A stretch of DNA of 13,000 nucleotides from SIG575 sp964507395 (GTDB taxonomy: Bacteria > Bacillota > Clostridia > Oscillospirales > Acutalibacteraceae): assembly GCA_964507395.1 (NCBI GenBank), contig CAZDQE010000062.1, positions 1-13,000 on the forward strand. Direction: 5' to 3'. Positions 8,199-13,000 of the stretch are shown in pieces. Numbering within the stretch: position 1 is the first letter of the stretch; the number at the start of each line of letters is the position of its first letter. Made by a program: the position numbers and the translations under genes. A model generated the notes under the pieces. That model was not told the DNA's origin and did not search any database. It saw only the letters and a program-made list of their open reading frames with translations.

Positions 8199-8227
8199 TT
8201 GAAAAACACATTTTAATGTGCTAAAAT
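8199..8227 (+). promoter_or_regulatory. Sigma-A promoter for mscS with internal palindrome
   Basis: TTGAAA (8199-8204) and TAAAAT (8222-8227) are separated by 17 bp. The spacer contains a perfect 6-bp inverted repeat, CACATT-TT-AATGTG (8207-8220), in the position where a repressor or spacer-binding regulator would act. The operator role is inferred. Transcription would start near 8234. Confidence 0.7.
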
Positions 8228-8260
8228 TTTAACAGTACAGATTCAAGGAGGATATTTTTT

Positions 8261-9079
8261 ATGATGGATGCGTTAACAGCACTCAAAGACAAGATTATTT
8301 CTTTCTGCATGGAGAGCGGAGTGAAGCTTATTGTTGCAATTATTGTTTTGCTTATCGGCTTCAAGCTTGTTGATATCTTGGGCAAGAGATTCAAAAACAC
8401 AAAATTCTATGAAAAGCTTGATCCCACAGCAAGAACATTTTTCAGAAGCTTTATTACAATTGCTCTTAAAATAGTTCTTGTTATTGTGGCAGCACTCATT
8501 ATCGGTGTTCCTATGGCATCAATGGTCGCGGTTATCGGTTCCGCAGGTCTTGCAATCGGTCTTGCACTTCAGGGAAGCCTCAGTAACATCGCGGGAGGAT
8601 TCATTATTCTTGTGTTCAAACCTTTTAAGGTCGGTGATTTTATTACGACTGCCGATGCTATGGGTACCGTTGAGTCTATCAACATTTTCTACACAAAGGT
8701 TCTGACGAATGATAATAAGGTAATTCAGATTCCCAACTCCGTAATCTCAAATCAGACGCTTACCGACTATTCGACCAAGGATTTGAGAAGAGTTGACCTT
8801 AACATCAATACTTCTTATGACAACGATGTGGAAAAGGTAAAGAGAGTTCTTCTTTCAGTTGCCGAGAAGACTGATAAGGCTGTTCTTGACCCTGCACCTC
8901 AGGCAAGACTTTCTGAGCATGGTGCAAGCTCTCTCAATTTTGCTTTCCGTGTATGGTGTAAAAATGAGGATTACTGGGACGTTTATTTTGACCTTCTTGA
9001 AGGTGTTAAGAAAGCCTTTGATGAAAACGGAATTCAAATTCCCTATCAGCAGATTGATGTTCACGTTAATAACAAATAA
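8261..9079 (+). CDS. mscS: Small-conductance mechanosensitive channel, MscS family
   Basis: The 272-aa protein is a membrane channel that opens under bilayer tension and releases solutes during hypo-osmotic shock; family members assemble as heptamers. Three membrane helices are visible at about 21-41, 60-83 and 86-115. The pore helix TM3 holds the hallmark VIGSAGLAIGLALQGSLSNI (91-110), almost identical to the E. coli MscS Gly/Ala-rich pore. It is followed by FKPFKVGDFI and the beta domain with NDNKVIQIPNSVISN. The C-terminal alpha/beta domain ends with GIQIPYQQIDVH, the usual closing motif of the family. The length matches E. coli MscS (286 aa). AAGGAGG (8245-8251) lies 9 nt before the ATG. 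The gene is transcribed divergently from the ECF-S operon. No terminator is visible between its stop and the ABC operon promoter, so readthrough into that operon is possible. Confidence 0.95.
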   Translation: MMDALTALKDKIISFCMESGVKLIVAIIVLLIGFKLVDILGKRFKNTKFYEKLDPTARTFFRSFITIALKIVLVIVAALIIGVPMASMVAVIGSAGLAIGLALQGSLSNIAGGFIILVFKPFKVGDFITTADAMGTVESINIFYTKVLTNDNKVIQIPNSVISNQTLTDYSTKDLRRVDLNINTSYDNDVEKVKRVLLSVAEKTDKAVLDPAPQARLSEHGASSLNFAFRVWCKNEDYWDVYFDLLEGVKKAFDENGIQIPYQQIDVHVNNK

Positions 9080-9091
9080 TTGCCGCAGCTA

Positions 9092-9121
9092 TTGACAAAT
9101 AATGTATTAATGTGTTACTAT
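9092..9121 (+). promoter_or_regulatory. Promoter for the amino acid ABC operon
   Basis: A perfect -35 TTGACA (9092-9097) is followed after 18 bp by TACTAT (9116-9121). The start would fall near 9128, inside the inverted repeat GTGTTAC/GTAACAC listed separately. The -10 match is only moderate (4 of 6). Confidence 0.6.
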
Positions 9122-9137
9122 GATAAAGCGGTAACAC
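9112..9137 (+). promoter_or_regulatory. Inverted repeat overlapping the ABC operon -10, candidate operator
   Basis: GTGTTAC (9112-9118) and GTAACAC (9131-9137) are a perfect 7-bp inverted repeat with a 12-nt centre. It covers the -10 box and the likely transcription start, a classic site for repression of an amino acid transporter. A smaller nested repeat, AGCG/CGCT (9127-9130 and 9137-9140), overlaps it. The binding protein is unknown. Confidence 0.45.
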
Positions 9138-9170
9138 GCTAAAACAAATCAAAAGTTAGGGGATTTTAAA

Positions 9171-9950
9171 ATGAAAAAGATTTTAGCATTGGTAATGGCT
9201 TGCCTTCTTATGTGCCTTACATTCGCAGGCTGCGGCTCAAGCACAGATTCAGACATGGAATACGTTAAAGAAAAAGGCGTACTCGTTGTTGGTATCACAA
9301 AATTTGCTCCAATGGATTATAAAGAGGGCGATGAATGGATTGGCTTTGATGCCGATATGGCAAAGCTCTTTGCTGAAAGACTTGGTGTGAAAGTTGAATT
9401 TGTTGAAATCACATGGAGTAAAAAAATTATGGAGCTTGATGCAAAAAACATTGACTGTGTATGGAATGGTATGACACTCAATGATGAAGTTAAAGCAGGT
9501 ATGGATTGTTCACAGCCTTACTGTAACAATGCTCAGGTAGTTATCGTTCCTGCCGCTGATGCTGATAAATATAAGACAGCAGAAGATTGCAAGGACCTTC
9601 AGTTTGCAGTTGAAGATGGTTCAGCAGGTCATAAAATGGCAGAGGCTAACGGCTTTAAGCTTACAGCAGTTGAAGATCAGGCAAGAGCACTTACAGAGGT
9701 TAAGTCAGGCACATGTGATGCTGCTATCATCGACTCACTTATGGCAGGCGCAATGGTAGGCGAAGGCACAGGATATGCTGACCTTACATATACAGTTGGT
9801 CTTAACTCGGAAGAATATGGTGTAGGCTTCCGTAAGGGCTCAGACCTTGTTGCAGAAATCAATGCTTTCTTTGATGAATGCCTTGAAAACGGCAAGATGA
9901 TGGAAGTCGCTTCTGAATACGGTGTTCAGGCTGCTATTATCACAAAATAA
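9171..9950 (+). CDS. Amino acid-type ABC transporter substrate-binding lipoprotein (SBP_bac_3 family)
   Basis: The 259-aa lipoprotein is the extracellular receptor of the ABC importer encoded by the next two genes. The signal peptide MKKILALVMACLLMCLTFAG ends at a lipobox with lipidated Cys21 (FAGC; Phe at -3 is slightly unusual). The mature part is a bilobed family-3 binding protein: GVLVVGITKFAPMDYKEG, WIGFDADMAKLFAERLGVKV, IDCVWNGMTLNDEVKAGMD, GSAGHKMAE and CDAAIIDSLMAG. Asp188 in IIDSLMA fits the residue that binds the ligand amino group. The usual Arg that holds the alpha-carboxylate (in TxxxR motifs such as TDER) is replaced by Val107, and Trp98 sits in the pocket loop, so the ligand may not be an ordinary amino acid. 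AGGGGA (9158-9163) lies 7 nt before the ATG. A strong hairpin after the stop separates it from the permease. Confidence 0.9.
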   Translation: MKKILALVMACLLMCLTFAGCGSSTDSDMEYVKEKGVLVVGITKFAPMDYKEGDEWIGFDADMAKLFAERLGVKVEFVEITWSKKIMELDAKNIDCVWNGMTLNDEVKAGMDCSQPYCNNAQVVIVPAADADKYKTAEDCKDLQFAVEDGSAGHKMAEANGFKLTAVEDQARALTEVKSGTCDAAIIDSLMAGAMVGEGTGYADLTYTVGLNSEEYGVGFRKGSDLVAEINAFFDECLENGKMMEVASEYGVQAAIITK

Positions 9951-9971
9951 GAAACATTTAAATTCAGAAAA

Positions 9972-10003
9972 ACAGAGAGTATCGCAAGATACCCTCTGTT
10001 TTT
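9972..10003 (+). terminator. Intra-operon terminator between binding-protein and permease genes
   Basis: A 12-position stem with one A-C mismatch (9972-9983 with 9988-9999) is capped by a GCAA tetraloop of the GNRA type and followed by TTTTT ending at 10003. The A-run upstream can pair with the T-run. No new promoter is evident before the permease gene, so it most likely acts as a partial terminator or a 3' stabiliser that yields more binding protein than permease and ATPase. Confidence 0.85.
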
Positions 10004-10038
10004 AACGTATTATAAAGATTCAAAAGGATGTAATTTTT

Positions 10039-10725
10039 ATGACTTTGGCAGAACAATTTCCCATAGTTTTAAGTTCGCTTAATGTAGGTTTTTTGCAAAC
10101 GCTTAAACTTTTTGCAATAACATTATTGGGTGCACTTCCCCTTGGACTTATAATTTCTTTCGGCTCAATGTCACGTTTCAGACCTGTAAGCGGTGCGGTT
10201 AAAACCTTTGTATGGATAATCAGAGGTACACCTCTTATGCTCCAGCTTCTCATTATTTACTATATGCCCGGCATTGCATTTGGCACTCCTATCTGGGGTG
10301 GTGGTGAATCAGGCAGATTTATTGCTTCTTGCGTAGCTTTTATTATTAACTATGCTTGTTATTTCTCTGAGATTTACCGCGGTGGTATTCAGGGTGTTCC
10401 TGTAGGACAGCAGGAGGCAGGACTTGTTCTCGGCATGTCCAGGAAGCAGATTTTCTTCAAGGTTACACTTCTGCAGATGGTAAAGAGAATCGTACCTCCC
10501 ATGTCAAATGAAATTATCACACTTGTCAAGGATACTTCACTCGCACGAATTATCGCAATGCAGGAAATCATCTGGGCAGGTGAGGCGTTTCTCAAAGGTG
10601 ACCAGGGTATTTCAGGTCAGATTTGGCCCTTGTTCTTTACAGGCGTTTATTACCTTGCCTTCAGCGGAGTTCTCACTGTTCTTTTCAACAAGGTTGAGAA
10701 GAAACTCAGTTATTTTAAGATTTGA
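10039..10725 (+). CDS. Amino acid ABC transporter permease (HisM/GlnP type)
   Basis: The 228-aa inner-membrane permease forms the translocation path, probably as a homodimer because only one permease gene is present. About five membrane helices are visible (near 17-42, 55-80, 92-110, 153-175 and 196-218). VWIIRGTPLMLQLLIIYY (58-75) is the typical segment of the polar amino acid permease family. The EAA loop that contacts the ATPase is QEAGLVLGMSRKQIFFKVTL (125-144). In it the usual IxLPQ end reads VTLLQ, a small deviation. VKDTSLARII (163-172) is also typical. AAAGGA (10023-10028) precedes the ATG by 10 nt. The stop codon overlaps the ribosome binding site of the next gene, so the permease and ATPase are translationally close. 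Confidence 0.93.
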   Translation: MTLAEQFPIVLSSLNVGFLQTLKLFAITLLGALPLGLIISFGSMSRFRPVSGAVKTFVWIIRGTPLMLQLLIIYYMPGIAFGTPIWGGGESGRFIASCVAFIINYACYFSEIYRGGIQGVPVGQQEAGLVLGMSRKQIFFKVTLLQMVKRIVPPMSNEIITLVKDTSLARIIAMQEIIWAGEAFLKGDQGISGQIWPLFFTGVYYLAFSGVLTVLFNKVEKKLSYFKI

Positions 10726-10736
10726 GGTGACACGTT

Positions 10737-11537
10737 ATGTCTTTACTTGAAGTTAAAAATATCCGTAAAAGCTTCGGTAAAACCGAGGTTCTGAAGGGAA
10801 TAGATTTTTCGATGGAAAAAGGCGATGTTGTCGCTATAATCGGCTCATCAGGTTCGGGCAAAACAACGTTACTGCGTTGTCTTAATTTCCTTGAAACTCC
10901 TGATGCCGGAACGATTTCACTTAACGGAGATGTGATTCTTGATGCTGAGAGTCACAAAAAAACAAGTGACGAGGAAATCAGACAGAACAGACTTCACTTC
11001 GGTCTTGTTTTCCAGTCCTTCAACCTGTTTCCTCAGTATAATGTAAAAAGAAATCTTACTCTTGCGGCAGAACTGCTTGAAGGAGAAAAAATAAAAAAAG
11101 GTACTTCTGTGTACAAAAGCAAGAAGGAAGCTACGGATGCAATTTCAAAAAAAGCAGACGTACTTCTTTCGGAAGTGGGACTTTCCGAAAAGACAATGTC
11201 CTATCCCTGCGAGCTTTCGGGCGGTCAGCAGCAGCGTGTGGCGATTGCGAGAGCGTTGGCACTGGAGCCCGATGTTCTTTGCTTTGACGAGCCTACATCA
11301 GCCCTTGACCCCGAACTTACAGGCGAAGTTCTCAAGGTAATCAAGGAACTGAAAAATACTGATAAAACAATGATAGTTGTAACTCATGAAATGGAGTTTG
11401 CAAAAAATGTTGCCGATACAATTATATATATGGCTGACGGTGTGATTGAGGAGTCAGGTTCTCCCAAGCAGCTCTTTGAAAATCCCAAGACGGAAAAACT
11501 TAAAGCATTTCTTAAATCTTCTTTTGAAAAAATTTAA
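10737..11537 (+). CDS. Amino acid ABC transporter ATP-binding protein (GlnQ/HisP type)
   Basis: The 266-aa ATPase powers the importer from the cytoplasmic face. All motifs are intact: Walker A GSSGSGKT (36-43), Q-loop Gln93 in LVFQSFNLF, signature LSGGQQQ (160-166), Walker B LCFDEPT with catalytic Glu185, D-loop SALD (188-191), and switch His217 in VVTHEM. It is about 25 residues longer than the usual 240 aa. The extra length is a Lys-rich stretch around 113-140, between the Q-loop and the signature. I recall similar insertions in clostridial relatives but could not check. GAGGTGA (10724-10730) overlaps the permease stop, 6 nt before the ATG. It is the last gene of the transporter operon. No strong hairpin follows it before the next promoter. 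Confidence 0.95.
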   Translation: MSLLEVKNIRKSFGKTEVLKGIDFSMEKGDVVAIIGSSGSGKTTLLRCLNFLETPDAGTISLNGDVILDAESHKKTSDEEIRQNRLHFGLVFQSFNLFPQYNVKRNLTLAAELLEGEKIKKGTSVYKSKKEATDAISKKADVLLSEVGLSEKTMSYPCELSGGQQQRVAIARALALEPDVLCFDEPTSALDPELTGEVLKVIKELKNTDKTMIVVTHEMEFAKNVADTIIYMADGVIEESGSPKQLFENPKTEKLKAFLKSSFEKI

Positions 11538-11567
11538 TAAAATCTTAAAAAAAGCACAGGAAATGTG

Positions 11568-11576
11568 TGGTATACT
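11568..11576 (+). promoter_or_regulatory. Extended -10 promoter for the DUF4474 gene
   Basis: TGGTATACT gives a TGn extension and the -10 box TATACT (11571-11576). No good -35 is present at the expected distance; the region upstream is A-rich. Transcription would start near 11583, which excludes the in-frame GTG at 11565 as the start and fits the ATG at 11610. Confidence 0.5.
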
Positions 11577-11597
11577 TTATTCGGTAATAATGTATAT

Positions 11598-11603
11598 AGG
11601 AGA
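11598..11603 (+). promoter_or_regulatory. Ribosome binding site fixing the DUF4474 start
   Basis: AGGAGA lies 6 nt before the ATG at 11610 and is the only good Shine-Dalgarno sequence near the possible starts of this gene. Confidence 0.75.
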
Positions 11604-11609
11604 TTGGTT

Positions 11610-12704
11610 ATGCAAATTGTAAGTTTTTTAATGTCTGCAGTTATGATGGTTGCATCACTTTTTGTGCCTGCAGGAACTTTGCAGAGCGAAAAATCACTCG
11701 ATGATACAGCACAGGTTTCGTCAGAATCATCAGCAGGGCTTCTCAGTGAGGAGGCAAAAGAAGTTCTTTCCGTAGTTGTCAGTAATATTGTCAATGAGGC
11801 AAAGAACGGCACAAGCGAGAGTCAGGAGGTTCTCGATGCTATCAATAATCTTCCTGTTTATGAAAACGGTGAAGAGAGAACAGACCGCAGAGGTGTTAAT
11901 GTAAGCGAATTCAAAAAAGCTTTTGATAAGGCGCTGAAAGAACTTGTCAATAAAAATCTTCCTGACGGCACAATAAAGAATTTCCTCAATCACCTGACAA
12001 GCGGTATGTATGACTTGTATATATACTTGGTTCCTGTTGAGGGAGAAGATGAGGTTTACTATTTTTATTGTGACTATGTTGATAATGAAGGTAACGCGAC
12101 AGTTGTTTTCACCGGTGCACGATATGACAAAAAAACAGGCGAAATTCACGGCAAGGATAACAACGGTATAATGGGCATCGGATTTGACTATGATGTGAAA
12201 AATTATACTGTTACAACTCCTGTGAATGTTTGGATGCGCAATATGGGTTATTCAGTGCTTTACGATATCGTAGGCGGACTTGGCTTTATGAACACCGATA
12301 CAGTGAGAGTCAAGTTTGAATACGGCGGAAAATACTGGATGTTCCAGTTCTGGAAAGGCAATTATGGCTTCAATCTCCTTAACGGCGCAGAGCTCGGGAT
12401 TTACAACAAGACAGAAGAAAATGCTTTCTGGTATGATTGTGCAGCTGACGAGGAAATGCTGAACATGTCAATGGTTCTTTCCCGCGGTGATGAAATTCTT
12501 GTTGAAAGGGAAGAAATGCGTCACTGGTGGATGTGCGGTTTCCGTTTCGGACCGGCTGTACCGCTTGATGAACTTGTAATGGAAAGTACAATTCAGTTTG
12601 AGGACGAGGGAATGATGAACGCATTCCTTGAAGCAGCAGAAGAATTTGAAGATGAAATGAATATATCTGCAGAAAATCTCAAAGTATCAATTATGTGGAA
12701 ATAA
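11610..12704 (+). CDS. Exported DUF4474 domain protein, function unknown
   Basis: The 364-aa protein begins with a hydrophobic segment MQIVSFLMSAVMMVASLFVP that looks like a signal sequence or membrane anchor, although it lacks the usual Lys/Arg before the core. Cleavage may fall near residues 22-25. A polar helical region follows (26-125) and then a beta-rich region with VYYFYCDYVDNEG. The C-terminal half (about 210-345) matches my memory of DUF4474: VKFEYGGKYWMFQFWKGNYG, ELGIYNKTEE, WYDCAADEEMLNMSM and EEMRHWWMCGFRFG. The Trp/Tyr/His-rich conserved positions suggest a binding or enzymatic surface, but no function is known to me. AGGAGA (11598-11603) and the extended -10 promoter support the ATG at 11610; the frame is open back to a GTG at 11565. 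It has its own promoter and a strong terminator, so it is probably monocistronic and not functionally tied to the transporter. Confidence 0.8.
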   Translation: MQIVSFLMSAVMMVASLFVPAGTLQSEKSLDDTAQVSSESSAGLLSEEAKEVLSVVVSNIVNEAKNGTSESQEVLDAINNLPVYENGEERTDRRGVNVSEFKKAFDKALKELVNKNLPDGTIKNFLNHLTSGMYDLYIYLVPVEGEDEVYYFYCDYVDNEGNATVVFTGARYDKKTGEIHGKDNNGIMGIGFDYDVKNYTVTTPVNVWMRNMGYSVLYDIVGGLGFMNTDTVRVKFEYGGKYWMFQFWKGNYGFNLLNGAELGIYNKTEENAFWYDCAADEEMLNMSMVLSRGDEILVEREEMRHWWMCGFRFGPAVPLDELVMESTIQFEDEGMMNAFLEAAEEFEDEMNISAENLKVSIMWK

Positions 12705-12769
12705 AGCAAAGGGGCTGTAAAAAACATAATCTTCGAAAATTCAATAAAAATAGGCGTTTGAATAGAGTT

Positions 12770-12813
12770 AAATGCATCAGAAGTCTTAAATTTAAACTTC
12801 TGATGCATTTTTT
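12770..12813 (+). terminator. Strong rho-independent terminator after the DUF4474 gene
   Basis: A perfect 15-bp stem (12770-12784 with 12796-12810) encloses an 11-nt loop that itself contains the palindrome TTAAATTTAA, and it ends in TTTTTT (12808-12813). It starts 65 nt after the stop codon. The stretch between stop and stem (12705-12769) shows nothing recognisable. Confidence 0.9.
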
Positions 12814-12862
12814 GTTTTATCTTTATAAATTACAATTTATCGTTTCTTTTGGGAATGCACTA

Positions 12863-12936
12863 CGTAGGGGAAAACTGTGTTTTCCTTTGCACAAAGCCAA
12901 AGGATACATAAAAGGCGAACGTAGTTCGCCTCTACG
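12863..12936. repeat. Small palindromic repeat element with hairpin-forming ends
   Basis: The two 23-bp ends (12863-12885 and 12914-12936) are imperfect inverted repeats of each other, both starting CGTAG when read inward. Each end is itself a 7-bp hairpin with a 3-nt loop: GGAAAAC/GTTTTCC at 12869-12885 and GGCGAAC/GTTCGCC at 12914-12930. The 28-bp core (12886-12913) adds a third possible stem, CCTTTG (12884-12889) with CAAAGG (12898-12903). This resembles the short intergenic palindromic or MITE-like repeats of clostridial genomes. No coding frame or transposase is associated. Copy number cannot be seen from one window. Confidence 0.6.
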
Positions 12937-13000
12937 ATAATATAGATAAATTATAGGGGACCTCTAAAAACCCCTTGCACGAAATTATGTTTGCTCTTTT
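12937..13000. other. Unassigned right edge with a GGGG/CCCC inverted motif
   Basis: This stretch follows the palindromic element. It is AT-rich, then contains GGGGACCTCTAAAAACCCC (12956-12974), a short interrupted inverted repeat that could be the end of another repeat or of an insertion sequence beyond the window. No gene, promoter or terminator can be supported here. Confidence 0.2.

Noticed and set aside
8130..8260. A riboswitch ahead of the ECF S component, as often found for vitamin transporters
   Set aside because: The inferred leader is only about 25 nt, and no conserved aptamer motif is visible.
11565..11609. GTG start for the DUF4474 protein, which would add Arg residues before the hydrophobic core
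   Set aside because: It overlaps the extended -10 promoter and has no good ribosome binding site, while AGGAGA sits 6 nt before the ATG at 11610. The more basic N-terminus is attractive, so some doubt remains.
12770..12813. The long perfect palindrome as a mobile element end
   Set aside because: Its position after a stop codon and its T-run identify it as a terminator.
12695..12940. An 81-codon open frame spanning the terminator and palindromic element
   Set aside because: It overlaps the end of the DUF4474 gene, runs through a strong terminator and a repeat, and has no ribosome binding site.
1..13000. CRISPR arrays, tRNA or rRNA genes, prophage or defence genes
   Set aside because: No regularly spaced repeats, no cloverleaf or rRNA segments and no related proteins were seen.

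Overview
The window looks like a chromosomal core-to-accessory junction from a low-to-moderate GC anaerobic Firmicute. It is most likely a gut or rumen clostridium of the Oscillospiraceae/Ruminococcaceae type. That placement is inferred from the firmicute-like RpoB/RpoC, AGGAGG-type ribosome binding sites, canonical sigma-A promoters, an ECF transporter S component with no EcfA/EcfT beside it, and a secreted DUF4474 protein. It is not proven by any marker comparison.

Layout. Minus strand, 1-8189: the 5' part of rpoC (cut by the left edge), then rpoB, both read from a strong promoter about 160 bp upstream of rpoB. Next comes a terminator, then a two-gene operon of an ECF S component followed by a cytosolic GH116 (GBA2-like) glycosidase. 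Plus strand, 8199-12813: a divergent mscS channel gene; a polar amino acid-type ABC importer (lipoprotein, permease, ATPase) with its own promoter and an internal terminator after the binding-protein gene; then a separately promoted DUF4474 exported protein closed by a strong terminator. The last about 150 bp hold a small palindromic repeat element with nested hairpin ends and an unassigned right edge.

How the genes work together. RpoB and RpoC are the two large catalytic subunits of RNA polymerase. The S component would capture a micronutrient for a shared ECF module encoded elsewhere, and its tight coupling to a beta-glycosidase invites the idea that a glycosylated compound is taken up or processed. 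MscS is an osmotic safety valve. The ABC operon is a complete importer for a polar amino acid or a related small solute, with an atypical ligand pocket.

No clearly new defence or mobile system is visible. The observations most worth checking are the ECF-S/GH116 pairing, palindromes lying inside two promoters, the altered amino acid pocket of the binding protein, the rpoBC leader, and the hairpin-ended repeat at the right end. All positions and motifs were read by eye; no database search was run.
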